Positions 36,648-48,484 of a stretch of 64,000 nucleotides of DNA are shown here, in pieces. This DNA comes from Sanghuangporus weigelae. Lineage: Eukaryota > Basidiomycota > Agaricomycetes > Hymenochaetales > Hymenochaetaceae. Made by a program: the position numbers and the translations under genes. The stretch lies in NCBI GenBank assembly GCA_033182465.1, contig CP137327.1, positions 1,054,001 to 1,118,000 of the forward strand, in the 5' to 3' direction. Under the pieces are notes generated by a model, which searched no databases, was not told the DNA's origin, and saw only the letters and a program-made list of their open reading frames with translations. Positions within the stretch are counted from its first letter, which is position 1. Every line of letters begins with the position of its first letter.

Positions 36648-38843
36648 ATGTACACGACCTCGTCAGTTTTCTTGAAAACTCTGGAACAGGTACATATCAC
36701 TCATCGTCTTCTTCAAATTTATGATGATTCTAGTGAGACTGATCTGGTCCTTCTTTTATACATACGGTGCTTGTATTAGGCCGGAATTACGCATGCATTT
36801 GTGAATTGGGGCTCGGACCATCCCGCGTTGCTCGAAGAGCTTGAGCGACAGCGAACAGAAAATGGGAAGACTGGCTTGCAGATCATAACTTGCCCAAATG
36901 AAATGGTAGCTCTCAGCGCTGCACAAGGTTTTGCCCAGGCTTGTGGGCGTCCTGCAGCGGTATTAGTGCACGTTGATGTCGGCACTCAAGTGAGTCTAGG
37001 CCTGTAGTTGTGAAGAACTACTATGTAGTAGAACTGAACTTTAATTGTACTTTCTTTCTTTCAGGCGTTAGCAGGCGCCGTACATAATGCGGATAGATGC
37101 AGAGTTCCAATCTTAATTTATGCAGGCGCTTCTCCGTTTACGACGGATGGAGAACTTAAAGGATCAAGGAACGAGTGGATTATGTGGTTGCAAGGTCAAG
37201 CCTTTTTTGTGGTTCACACACACGATTGGCTTAACACACTCGTCCAATGATTCCTCAGATGTTCACGACCAATCAGCAATTGTACGGCAATACATGCGTT
37301 ATACATGCCAGATCAATAGCGGCAGGAACGTTAGTCAAGTTGTTCTTCGAGGGCTCCAATCGTAGGTCGAACAAGAGACTAACGCAGCTAGTGAACTGAT
37401 TGTGAAAACGATCTAGAGCGTTGAGCGAGCCTAAGGGACCGGTATATCTCTGGGCGCGTCGGGAGGTAATGGAGGAAGAAGTCTCTGAAGATTTGGCGAC
37501 GACTTCAATTGATGTGACAACATGGGCCCCGGTTGAGCCTGCTGCAATCAGCGAATCAGGTTAGTAGGGACGATCACTCCAAGTATAGTCTTTCGTTACT
37601 GAATGTTCGATCAGCCGCCAATACTATAGCCTCTGGCCTACTGAACGCGGAAAGACCATTGATCATCACTTCATATTTGGGCCGAAACACCGCTGCGATC
37701 CAGAAACTCGTTGAACTCTCTGAGCGACTCGCGATCCCTGTTCTTGTATCTTGTCCAACCAGAGTTAACCTTCCGCACAGCCATCCACACTTTGTTGAGC
37801 AAACTTTTGGAATGGCTCCTAGTCATTGGCTACGCGAGGCAGATACTATTTTAGTCATTGATTCCGACATTCCGTACATCCCAGTGCTCAACAAGCCCAG
37901 ACCGGATGCGAAAGTTTTCCATATCGATGTCGACGTCTTGAAGGACAACATTGGCATGTTTCATATCAATGCGCAGTTGCGATGCAAGGCGGATGCACAG
38001 CTCGCGCTTACGCAAATTCTAGACCATATAACGGACGATGTGGCGTCCAACACCCGAATCTCAACAAGAGCTCAGGAACTCAGGGAGGTTTCTGCTCAGC
38101 GAATCGCGAACCTTCATTCTCTCGAAGCAGTGGTACCCACCGATGGCTCATTCACAGTACCCAATATCTTACGTGTCCTGCGAACTTCCATTCCTGTTCC
38201 TGAACGCACGCTGTTTCTGAACGAAGGCATTAGCAACTATCCGCTTGTTTGGGATCATTTGCAGCCAGAACTTCCCGGATCAATGTTCTCATCCGGATCT
38301 TCATCTCTCGGCTGGGGCCTGGGAGCAAGTATTGGAGCATCGCTGGCTCGCAACGACCTTGATCTGATTGTGCTGGTAGTTGGGGATGGATCTTTCTTGT
38401 TTGGTGTTCCCGCCTCTGCTTTCTGGATCGCTAGGAAGTACAAAACGGTAAGTCACTGTGGTCTTGAGATTTGATTCTCCAGTTCAAAAGTTTGCATTAG
38501 CCCTTCCTGACAGTCATATTAAATAATGGAGGTTGGAAGGTGAATGCCTATTCAAAGCTTCTGTATATTGCGCCAGCTGATCAATTTCGCAAAGTCACCT
38601 AAACTTTCGATGCTGGGCGTTTACCCGCAGGGACATGGCAGTAAAGTGTCGGGTAACCAGCTGACTGTGGGCTTTGGTCCAGATACACCTGATCATTCTC
38701 AGGTTGCTGTCGCAGCAGGTGGCGCGTGGGGGAAACGTGTGACACTAGCTTCAGAACTGGAGGCATCAATGAAAGAGGCTGTAGATGCAGTCCGCAACGA
38801 AGGCAGATGTGCAGTCTTGGATTGTGTAATCGAGTCGATTTAA
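36648..38843 (+). CDS. ThDP-dependent enzyme, acetolactate-synthase/decarboxylase-like
   Basis: The ATG at 36648 begins a short exon (MYTTSSVFLKTLEQ), spliced to AGITHAFVNWGSDHPALLEE, the family's N-terminal pyrimidine-binding domain. CPNEMVALSAAQGFAQACGR carries the catalytic Glu that activates the cofactor. The middle domain includes RPLIITSYLGRNTAAIQKL. The pyrophosphate domain has LVVGDGSFLFGVPASAFW and, after an intron, PFLTVILNNGGWK, which is the GDG...NN magnesium/ThDP motif. The protein ends CAVLDCVIESI. The family decarboxylates 2-oxo acids or condenses them; fungal members of this type are annotated as acetolactate synthase or benzoylformate decarboxylase-like, but the substrate is not known. 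No mitochondrial leader or SKL tail is visible, so it is probably cytosolic. The gene converges on the acyl-CoA oxidase; the stops are 92 bases apart. Confidence 0.82.
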
Positions 38844-38935
38844 AGAGATTGCTTATAGAATTGAAATGTATCGGCGTCAGCAACAGAATTATTATTCTTT
38901 GGGTAAGTACTGGACAGGCTGGACGAAACGATTGT

Positions 38936-41642
38936 TTAAAGCTTCGACTTCAATTCTTCGTTGGCCAGTTCTTTACCTCGTTCAAGGAGGGGTTTGATGA
39001 ATTCCTACGTATTATTGATGAATTGAATCTCGTGTCTAGTGATCACCGAAAATCTTACCAGATAGCCGTCCGTGATCTCAGACTTATTGAGTGGCTCCGT
39101 TTGGACTCTGTCCCACAGAGCGTTATACACACGACCGTCGTAGACTCCCAAAGCGCTACCAGATGTTGTTATATGAGTCTCTGAAATCTTTATAACATCG
39201 CAGCAGCCGACGCACCTGTCAAGCTCCCAGTCGGTGAAGCCGAAAGCATCAGATAAGCTTACGGCTTCAGGTAAAAGCTCTCTGCAAGAACGAGAGACTT
39301 CGAGCCGAAGCATCTCTGCTGGCTGAGTAGTAATGACACCTAATGATAAGAGGTCGACTAGACCTGCTTCAGCTGTTGAAAGTAGGTACTATTGCCGACA
39401 AAAGTGTATAAAAATTTGAGTGCAACAGGGATGATCAGGAAACAAGTCACGTACTAAGGTCAAAAGCGACCTGATAATAGCCGCGTTGTCTCCAAGTCCG
39501 GCACGATTCAACGTCTGTATCATATCGGCAACTTGTGTTGCAACATAAGCCTCAGTCACAGTCCGCGATAACCGCTGATCTGCGCTGGCATCTAACTGTC
39601 CACTCTCTAGGGCTTTAGCGTAACTCTCCACCGATCTAGCAGCGCGCCACTCGAGGACTTCGACTACAACTCGCCAGTCCGCCCAGTTTGGTGATTCGAA
39701 TAACTTAGAGCCTTTTCCTTTCAAGAGACGGAGGAAGGCGCTAAAGGTAGAGAGATAGGTGGACGATTGAGACTGGTTGTACGCCTTCAGAGCGGCACGG
39801 ACCACTTGTTGATCTAGCACGAAATTGTCACCTTCGTATCTGGCAAACGATTTAATATTCCATCCATCATTCAATAACGTTGTATGACGAGAAATTCGCT
39901 CACGTTACACTAGGCAGAGCGTCCGAGTACACTTTGCCCAGACCGGCATATGCACTATAGCCATGCCCTCCCATGGAACGTCGAGCCACTTCAACATCGT
40001 GGACACTAGTGGTCGAAACCAGAACCTTGAGACCGCTCGTAATTGCATGCATGTCAGGTAAAGATTCCGTTTCACCACGACTCAACTGTTTCGATAACTC
40101 CATATAGGCATACGTCTGGTCATTCTTCCTGTTAGCATTTATATCAAGAGACGGATGAGATTTCGCACGAGGTTTCGTCCGAGGAGAATGAACACATATG
40201 CCCTAGAAAGGATAGGCAGAAGACGACAATACACAGACGGATAAGATATAACTTGGCACTCGCTCATGTCTACGCCCTTGTTACCTTGTCGGCGAACAGT
40301 GGCGTATCTTAAGGAAACAGTTGCGGCTTTAGCTAGCATGCGTCCAGCGGTGGTGACCATACTGGAACGACAAGAGAAAGATTAGGGGACAATTTATCAA
40401 GTAACGCAGTACGGACGTACGTAGAGCGTATGTATAGCATCTACTCAATGAAGTAAGAATGGATAAGGATCAGATGTGTAACAACACTTACACCACCGTA
40501 GCTCAGCTTTGAGTGAGGAGGTTTGATATATTTCCCCTCTTTGGTCACTTGTGCAAATTTTGACAACATTTGAGAACGCGGTATCCGAAGGCGATCAAAC
40601 AGAGCATATCCATTGTCAACACTTGCATAGCCACCCATCGCCTTTGGGCCTGACACGCCCTGTAAATAACTCATAGTCAATCTTAAAAACAAACTTCACT
40701 CACCAATGTCTCCTAGCTTAATACGAGGCAAGACCTCATGAGTGTCTGGGACGCTTGTGAGCCGTGAACTAATGAAAGAGAGGAAGACATACCCAACGAT
40801 CGCAATTGCACAAGGAATAGATGCGGACCCATATCTCTCTTGCCAGACAATATCAAACGCGCCTGGACGACACCGAAATTTGCAGTCTTTCCAAGTGTCC
40901 CGATCCACCACTTGGCGCTTGTCAGAGTTGGAGAATGAATCTCGAACTCTTCACTTTCCGGGATGTACGTCGCGGTCGTCTCGAGTTGCGAAACGTTCGT
41001 CCCGTGACCGAGTTCGGTCTGGAGATAGCAGCCAATGATACCACGATGTTTGATGAGCGGGCCGAACTTGGCTTTGAGTTCTTCAGAGCCTTGGGACATT
41101 ACGACTGGCTCAAAAGCTGGACAACAAATATTATAAGACTAAGCTCCTAGAAGGACTAACAGGATATCGTTACCAGTTACGTGTAGACCCATAGGTAAGA
41201 GTTCGTCCAGCGCTAGATGAACAAAAGACATGTCCCTTACGTCCCAGTCATGGATATCACGGAGCTCTTCGATCCGTTTCTGCATCTCGAGTGCCTTCAA
41301 GTATGTTTCTTTCCTCGTCATATAATATCTTGGAAAGTTAATAAACAATTCTGTAAGACGAAAAAACAGGAGACCACATCAGTCACGCGAATCCTTACTT
41401 CTGCGATTTGTCAAACACAGGATCCGCCGACAACACGGCTTCAACCCGCTGGTGAGCTTTCCATGCATCTTCACCCCCTGAATGGTGGACAGGTTTAATC
41501 GGATAGCAAATAAATCTTTCGGATGATGAAGCTTACCATGAATGAAGGCTCGCGTCGCAGAAACGTCCAGCTTTGCATTTCGGCGCGCTGCTTCAATGTC
41601 CAACGCGGTCTGCGCTTGAGCATCCGTCTCGACCTTTGTCAT
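38936..41642 (-). CDS. POX1: Peroxisomal acyl-CoA oxidase
   Basis: Flavoenzyme for the first step of peroxisomal beta-oxidation, acyl-CoA to trans-2-enoyl-CoA with release of H2O2. The start is at 41642 (MTKVETDAQAQTALDIEAAR). Hallmarks in order are YLQTELGHGTNVSQLETTAT (substrate/FAD-site loop), EEFEIHSPTLTSAKWWIGTL, SGPKAMGGYASVDNGYALFD and ARRSMGGHGYSAYAGL. The C-terminal domain starts from YEGDNFVLDQQVVRAALKAY and continues through ALGVYDGRVYNALWDRVQTE. The last exon reads EFIKPLLERGKELANEELKS and ends in KL, so the terminal tripeptide is SKL, a perfect PTS1 peroxisome signal (stop at 38936-38938). The gene has many short introns and appears intact. Its 5' half is duplicated at 46551-47405. 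Confidence 0.9.
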
Positions 41643-42741
41643 TACCCGCAGTGTTGTCCTCGAAGTAAGTGTCGAAGGACCGGCGCCGGGTCATTCTAGT
41701 CAACGGTTGATTTTGTATCATGATTTCTCAGACTCGGTCACGGTGGTGAAACACGGACTTGTTGTGCCTTCCTTAATTAAGCTCGGGAAAAGCCGAATCC
41801 TAACCTAACGCCTAACGATATCAACGTGAAAGCCACACTGGACTCGAGCTGAGAATCAAACCATGCTTAAGGAAAACAAGATATTCGTATTTAGATGCCA
41901 AATAAGATATTACAGCAGATGCTAGCCTAGACATTTATCCTGAAGAAGTTTAGGCATAACCTCGACAAGACGATCAAACGGAAAGTATTGGGTCAGCCGT
42001 TCAATGTCCGCCGGCTTGTCCACGAATGAAATTTTGAGAGTATTATGTCCTCGATAAACAGCGATACATATCTGGTACTGGTCGACATACTGAGCTTCGC
42101 CGACCATCGCTTCTCCCTGGCATCGGAACAGGCGGAAATCCCAACCAGTCAGAGGTTGTCCGTCCACCATCAGCCAATTCTCTACGGGGTTGCATTCAAT
42201 CCGCGAAAGGTCGAAGCCTATGGGCTGACCAAGCCCATTAATGAGTGATTCTTTGATTGTCAGGAGAATTATGAAGCGGCTCAAAAGCTGGTCGTCTTGA
42301 AGCCCAGCGAGCATCTGAATCTCTTTTGCGGTTATCTAAAGAGAATTTAGAAAATACCCAGATGGTCGAATACTAGGACTTAGACTCACCTTGTGCTGTT
42401 GTGATTGTGCCCACTGTTGCACCGGAACACCATCGGCCGATAAACGCTTCACACCGAGACCAATATTAACAGGATGCCGTTTTCCCTGGCAAGCTGCTAA
42501 CACTACAACGTTGTAGTCGAAAGCAGTCGTATAACCAGTTATGGAGGGTTGGTGCTTAGAAGATTGTCCGCCTTCCGCTATCTGTTCAAGACTTTGACTT
42601 CATGCGGAACAAGGAGAAACGTGAGGAAATGCATCTTCTCGGTCCACTTCTTTCCCCTCTCATTCTGATTGAGCACCCATTGTTTCCGCGGAATCCGTTG
42701 TTGACGCATCATGAGCAGCGGCACAATATACGTCAACAATT
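40684..42741. repeat. Duplication B, left copy
   Basis: This block pairs with 46551-48484 in the same orientation. It covers the 5' exons of the acyl-CoA oxidase, the spacer, and the last three exons of the phosphopantetheinyl transferase. Similarity starts at CTCACCAATGTCTCC (about 40700; CTGACCAATGTCTCC at 46567) and ends at ATATACGTCAACAATT (about 42728; 48468). Within 41930-42540 the two copies are nearly identical, while the oxidase part is more diverged and contains small deletions in the right copy. Confidence 0.85.
41922..42741 (-). pseudogene. 5'-truncated phosphopantetheinyl transferase copy
   Basis: Last exons of a gene whose complete version lies at 47652-48789. Exon 5 (41922-42335) and exon 4 (42390-42581) are preserved with clean splice sites and encode the same sequence with few changes (LLTIKESLINGLGQPIGFDL). 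Exon 3 is cut at the duplication edge near 42741. Its donor, GTGCAT in the intact copy, reads ATGCAT here. Exons 1 and 2 and the promoter are missing. The reading frame is open because the copy is young, but the product would lack about the first 80-100 residues. Confidence 0.75.
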
Positions 42742-42830
42742 TCACATAAATATCGAATCGAATCGAAAAGCTAAAATGATATTAAACAAGCATAGAACAT
42801 CTTTACAAGTATGACGGTTCGCGTCTCAAT

Positions 42831-44030
42831 TTACGCCATGCCACCACAGCTAACAGCAGAATTCTGAGTCCGGACATCGCCTACTTCTGAACCCGGGAGA
42901 TGCTTTGTGCGCGCGAGGTACTCGAAGACGCGAAGATTCCGTTCATTAAGTGGATCACCACCAGGAGGAACCTCTTCCTCAACCACAGTACGGACTTGCG
43001 TGGGATCTCTGTCAACGTCAGCGTCGTCTTCAAATTGCTCCAGATCGTATGTGTCCAGGCTTTCCATGTCGTCGGCTTCGCCACTACCACGTCTCCGTTT
43101 GTTCGGCCCCCCGGTTGCAGATGGAGGTGACTCCTTCCGCCACGGTGTCTTTTGAGATTCCACGATATTACGATCCTTAATTGCCTGCTTGCCTTGTTCC
43201 GAATTCCATTTATCGAATGCCGATTTAACATTCGAGGCCTCGAAATCCGCAAGCCTGCAGAGGGTGATGTAGCAAGATAGGAATTCGTCGAAAATTCCTA
43301 GATCAAAACTTCTATTGGTAGGAAATACGCGCTTATAATCGCTTGAGAATGGGCGTAGGGCGCGAGCAAATTTAATACTTACAACGGTATCCCCGGACCA
43401 CTCCGATTCGTAGATCCTGAACAGTTTGTCGACCAATACAGCACCGTAGACCTTTGAATCGTCAAATCCGAGGGCTCGGCGCTGGTGTTGACCGGAGCAC
43501 AAGTCATAGGTGAGCTGTCTCGCGGCGACCTTTTCATCCTTTATCTTCGCCTCGGACGCGAATGTGATGACAGCAAGCGTTCTCGTATCGGCACAAAATA
43601 TATGATAGTTTGGCAAAGACGTCAAGAACTCCCCCCACTCAGAAGGCAGATCGATCATACAGACGTTATCAGCCGTTGCTGCCCAAGGTAACGCGGGCAA
43701 AAGCAAGTCCACTTCAGCTCTTCGAAACCAATGAGCGCATCCATACATGATGAGAAGAAAAGATGAAGTACCTGCGAGTGTGCTTTCCTTCATAGCGGAA
43801 TTGGAACGCCAGCTCTATCATTGCATCAACTCCCAATCGAATCTCCGCCTCCTTGGTATCTTTCCTCGCATTGGCAGCTTCGTGGGAGTCCCAATTATAC
43901 AGTAGGGTGCGAAACATCTCCCTAATGTCGAATGGATCGCTTTCTTCGAAGCGGCTGTTTGGTAAGGAGTTGAGCCATGAAACGTAACTTCTCGATTGGA
44001 AGTCATCAGAACGATTCTCATCTCGCCGCT
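42831..44030 (-). CDS. Unrecognised protein with charged C-terminal tail
   Basis: The main exon (42831 to about 43740) encodes AEVDLLLPALPWAATADNVC, then IDLPSEWGEFLTSLPNYHIF, ALGFDDSKVYGAVLVDKLFR and SFDLGIFDEFLSCYITLCRL. A basic GGPNKRRRGSG and a very acidic LEQFEDDADVDRD stretch follow, ending in SAVSCGGMA. A further exon upstream (43792 to about 44030) gives RSYVSWLNSLPNSRFEESDP and LLYNWDSHEAANARKDTKEA, joining across a GTACTT...AG intron (43743-43791). The first exon is not found; an acceptor-like CTGTAG lies near 44030. The basic/acidic tail suggests a nuclear protein. I cannot place it in a family. It lies inside the segment separating the two copies of duplication B. Confidence 0.55.
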
Positions 44031-44051
44031 ACAGCAAGCTTCAGGATGCAT

Positions 44052-45232
44052 TGCAAAGTCAGCCTAAGACATTCGCACCTTTCTTTCTTCAACCCTGGAC
44101 GCCCAATCAATGCACTTTAAGGAAAAAGTTAGAGCGGAGTCAAGCAAGCATGACTGGTCGTACCTGCTGTTCCTTGATGGATCGAGGATAGGTCAGCTGC
44201 ATCGAGAAGATTGCGACTCCGCGCACGTCACGCCGGATAGACTCTATCAGCGCACAGCGGAGTCGATTTTCCGCCTTTTTCCATTTATCTTGCCCCGCCT
44301 TTGCGAGTCTGAGAGTGAATTACACAGTCAGATCTAGTCGTTGCATGTCAACTTGAACTCACTTGGATGCAGATTCCGATGTACTATAAAACAGCCAGTA
44401 CTTATCAGTAATTTAGACAGGAAATTCAGAATGCAATACTACAGACACATTTGAATGGGTCAACGCAGGCACTGGAGACACATGAGCCTCTGGGTGGCTA
44501 ATTTCGCTTTTGAGTGAACATCCGGATGACATCGAGTTACTCCGACTCACTCTTCACGGATTCTGTCATAAGAGGTTTATATAAGTAGCCGAAATCTGCT
44601 TCCATCTGTACAAAGACTTACGCCGGTAGCACTACAAGGCTTTTCGAAGGATGAATAAGTCCAATAATATCATTGATTAGCAGTGAGGCCAATTGAACAA
44701 ACAAACAAACAACTTACGGCGCCGCAGGCGAACGCTGAGTAGGTGGACTATTATTATCAATGTCCATTTCAATTTGATCAATAGGTGGATAGGACGGAGA
44801 CACGTTGATGGGTTATGGTTGACGATAGGAGCCCTTACTTTGTGGCTTCTCCTTTTCACGTGGTCGTGAACAATGATTACCAAATTAAGTAGGCGAGCCT
44901 GATACATCGATAAAGGAGAAAGATACAGCGTTGGATCGATGAAGTTGACAATAATTGCTAGGTGGACAACGGACCAGTATGAAGCATTCAGGACGTTGAG
45001 AATAGAAATGGATTTGAGTAGTGGCTTGCTAAAGAACGGTCACATTACAGGGTCAAATGCAAGTAAATTAATGAGATCATTAATGGATATAGACCAAAAG
45101 AAGTGGAAAGTTCATTCTGACGACTTGGTTAGACGAAAGTAATCATCAAGTGTTGATACAGTTAAAGTTGAGGAAGAGAGGTGAATAATCGTTGTGAGGA
45201 CGAAGGAGCTTTTCGTAGCACAGCAAGGTCCT
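44052..45232. other. Stretch without a supported gene
   Basis: About 1.2 kb. Short frames at 44110-44337 and 44939-45142 (plus) and 44677-44907 (minus) lack domains. The first exon of the gene at 42831-44030 may lie in its left part. A small AAAC repeat (ACAAACAAACAAACAAC) is at about 44698-44714. Confidence 0.35.
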
Positions 45233-45800
45233 CTATTGCAGCTTGAAGCCGCGCATGATAGATTCTTGGTGTCGTGCTTTAACATCATCTAGGAATCTCT
45301 GACCAACCCACAGTCCAAGTGGAGTATTATTGACAGACACAACGGTTGATCCAGGACCCTCTTTACTAGGACTGGAACTAGGTTGGGTCTGAGGAGCTCC
45401 GGGGCCAGCAGCGAGCTGAGCGCACGTTTCTAACATCGGGCGCGAATGCTGCTCGGCTGTGCGGAAATATGAAATAGAGATCACAGCGAGCACCAAAGCG
45501 CAGAGGTGCTTATCTTGTACACTTGACGCAACGTCGAGAGCAGATTTCAGATGAGACCTACAGAAGGAAGTCTCGTAAGCAAGCCATGAATGAAGGAGGC
45601 GTCCGACATACTTTGCGGTGAAGATCTCTTTGGACAGACAGACATGCCTGCAAGACATACCCGATTGCCTCGAGAGTACCGCCTATCCCTCTACAAGCTT
45701 CTACCACAGACTTGACCTCCTTGAACTGGCAAGATCCATCCTGTTGCCTTCTCCGTTTGCTATTCGGAAAGCTAATCCACCAGACCAAGCAGAGACATCG
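45233..45800 (-). pseudogene. MAU2: C-terminal fragment of MAU2/SCC4 (cohesin loader)
   Basis: The readable pieces are VVEACRGIGGTLEAIGYVLQ-ACLS, KEIFTAK, SHLKSALDVASSVQDKHLC, MLETCAQLAAGPGAP and TPLGLWVGQRFLDDVKARHQ, in the order and spacing of the C-terminus of fungal MAU2, the partner of SCC2 in loading cohesin onto chromosomes. The TPR-rich N-terminal part (several hundred residues) is absent upstream. The pieces ACLS and KEIF are in different frames: the sequence reads TGTCTGTCTG where one unit fewer is needed, so a four-base slip has broken the frame near 45634-45644. The following intron keeps good borders (GTATGT...CTGTAG). I read it as a truncated, frame-shifted duplicate; the working gene should lie elsewhere in the genome. 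Confidence 0.65.
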
Positions 45801-46550
45801 ACAAAGGTGCCTTCAGCTGCGAGATGGGCAACCATGCCATAGCATTGAGAAGCACAGACAGTATCGCCAAGAGAGCGAGCAAGATGCGCAAGACGCAGAG
45901 TTATACACGCAGCAAAGGTGTTGAAGAGATTTAAGTTGCACGTACGTGCAATCAGCTTGTTGAGATGTTAACACGATTCGTTGAGAAAGGTAATAGTGTG
46001 GTGCTTACAGATGAAGCATCCTCAAATTCGCTCCGCATGATGCAGACCTGGAGGTATGGGTTCATCCCCGACGCAATAGAATATGAAATTACCTATAGCA
46101 ACCAATTCGGAAAGAAGGTCAGCTTTCGCTTTAACCATCCGTTCGTCTATTTCTTCTGCTTCTCGTGATTCAGCCAAAATATTCACAACGATAACATAAG
46201 TAAATCTCGCGTTTGATCGACAATTGGAGCATACATGGTATCTCTTTCTTGGCTCCTTTCTCCCAGATATTCAACCCTTCGGCTGCAAATACCTTTCTCT
46301 TCGGTTTTCGTCCCACAGCGTCACGCTTTGAGACGCTACTGATGAGGTAAGCAAGGTGATACAGGAGTAGTCTTCAGGAAAAGACGTGGACCCGGAGGAA
46401 GCTTGATCTATAACGGCTGGAGATGAGCTACAGAGTTACAGAGCCTCAAAGGAAGGAAACACTGAACGCACTTCAACATTGCCATCCGGGAATAAGTTCA
46501 AAGCGTCGGAGTCTAGGAGTGCGCGCAAATGCGACAACTTAAGATGAAGT

Positions 46551-47405
46551 TCGAAACAAACTTGACTGACCAATGTCTCCAATTTTTATACGAGGTAGGA
46601 CCTCAAGGGTGTCAGGAACATGTCAGTCGGCAACGAATGAAGAGAGAATCACGCATCCAAAGATCGCAGTTGTACAAGGAACATATGAAGGTCCTCCCGT
46701 CGGGTAATATCAAACGCGTCTGCACGGCACCGAAATCCGCAGTCTTTCCAAGCATCCGTACCCACCATTTTGCGCTCGTCAGAGTTGGCGAGTGAATCGC
46801 GAACTCTTCACTTTCCGGAATGTATGTCGCGGTCGTCTCGAGTTGCGAGACATTCGTTCCACAACCGAGTTCGGTCTGGAGGTAGCAGCCGATGACTGAT
46901 GTGCTTGATGAGTGGGCCGAACTTGACTTTGAGCTCTTCAGAGCCTTGGGACATTACGACTGGCTCAAAAGCTGGACAACAAATATGATCTTGAGCTCTT
47001 AGAACGATTAACAGGGTATTGTTACCAGTTACGTGTAGACCCATGGGTAAGAGTCCATCTAGCACTAGATGAACAAAAGACATGTCTTTCCTCGTCATAT
47101 AATATCTTTGAAAGTTAATAAACAATTCTGCAACAGGAGACCACACCAGTCACGCGAATCCTTACTTCTGCGATTTGTCAAAGACAGAATCTACCGACGA
47201 TACGGCTTCAACCCGCTGGTGAGCTTTCCATGCATCCTCGTCTCCTGGATGATGACACCGGTAAGGTGTCCAGAAAGCAAATCTTTCGGATAGGCTTATC
47301 ATGAATGAAGGCTCGCGTCGCAGGAACGTCCAGCATTGCATTTCGGCGCGCTGATTCAATGTCCAACGCGGTCTGCGCTTGAGCATCCGTCTCGACCTTT
47401 GTCAT
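46551..47405 (-). pseudogene. 5' fragment of the acyl-CoA oxidase gene
   Basis: The ATG at 47405 begins MTKVETDAQAQTALDIESAR, as in the complete gene, and an internal stretch AFEPVVMSQGSEELKVKFGP is still readable. About 60 bases around the exon holding KALEMQKRIEELRDIHDWDV are deleted, a short change near the EEFEIHSP region breaks the frame, and everything beyond the fifth or so exon is absent because the duplicated block ends there. No FAD loop in a usable frame or peroxisome signal remains. It is a dead copy created by duplication B. Confidence 0.8.
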
Positions 47406-48484
47406 TACCCGCAGTGTTGTCCTCGAAGTAAGTGTCGAAGGACCGGCGCCGGGTCATTCTAGTCAACGGTTGATTTTGTATCCTTTCTCAGGCTCGGTCA
47501 CGACGGACGTTGAGCCTTCCTTAATTGAGCACGGGAAAAGCCGAGTCCTGACCGACCCAACACACTCAAGCTGAATCAAACCAAGCTTAAGGAAGACAAG
47601 AAATTTGTATTTAGATGCCAAATAAGATATTGCAAATGCAGTATTAACATGCTAGCCTAGATGTTTATCCTGAAGAAGTTTAGGCATAACCTCGACAAGA
47701 CGATCAAACGGAAAGTATTGGGTCAGCCGTTCAATGTCCGCCGGCTTGTCCACAAATGAAAATTTGAGAGTACTGTGTCCTCGATAAACCGCGATACATA
47801 TCTGGTACTGGTCGACATACTGAGCTTCGCCGACCATCGCTTCTCCCTGGCATCGGAACAGGCGGAAATCCCAACCAGTCAGAGCTTGTCCGTCCACCAT
47901 CAGCCAATTCTCTACGGGGTTGCATTCAATCCGCGAAAGGTCGAAGCCTATGGGCTGACCAAGCCCATTAATGAGTGATTCTTTGATTGTCAGGAGAATT
48001 ATGAAGCGGCTCAAAAGCTGGTCGTCTTGAAGCCCAGCGAGCATCTGAATCTCTTTTGCGGTTATCTGGAGAGAATTTAGAAAATACCCAGATGGTCGAA
48101 TACTAGGACTAAGACTCACCTTGTGCTGTTGCGATTGTGCCCACTGTTGCACCGGAACACCATCGGCTGATAAACGCTTCACACCGAGACCAATATTAAC
48201 AGGATGACGCTTTCCCTGGCAAGCTGCTAACACTACAACGTTGTAGTCGAAAGCAGTCGTATAACCAGTTATGGAGGGTTGGTGCTTAGAAGATTGTCCG
48301 CCTTCTGCTATCTGTTCAAGACTTAGTTATAACTCCATGCGGAACAAGGAGAAACAGGAGTGGGGCAAATGCACCTTCTCGATCCACTTCTTTCCCCTCT
48401 CATTCTGATTGAGCACCCATTGTTTCCGCGGAATCCGCTGTTGACGCATCATGAGCAACGGCAAAATATACGTCAACAATTCCC
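46551..48484. repeat. Duplication B, right copy
   Basis: Partner of 40684-42741. The oxidase side (46551-47405) has decayed, with missing segments. The transferase side (47640-48484) is nearly identical to the left copy and continues without a break into the complete gene. The shared spacer includes the word GTGTCGAAGGACCGGCGCCG, found just upstream of both oxidase starts (about 41670 and 47433). Confidence 0.85.

Noticed and set aside
42900-43180. Several plus-strand frames opposite the unknown gene at 42831-44030
   Set aside because: They overlap one another in different frames and are antisense to a spliced gene with better support.
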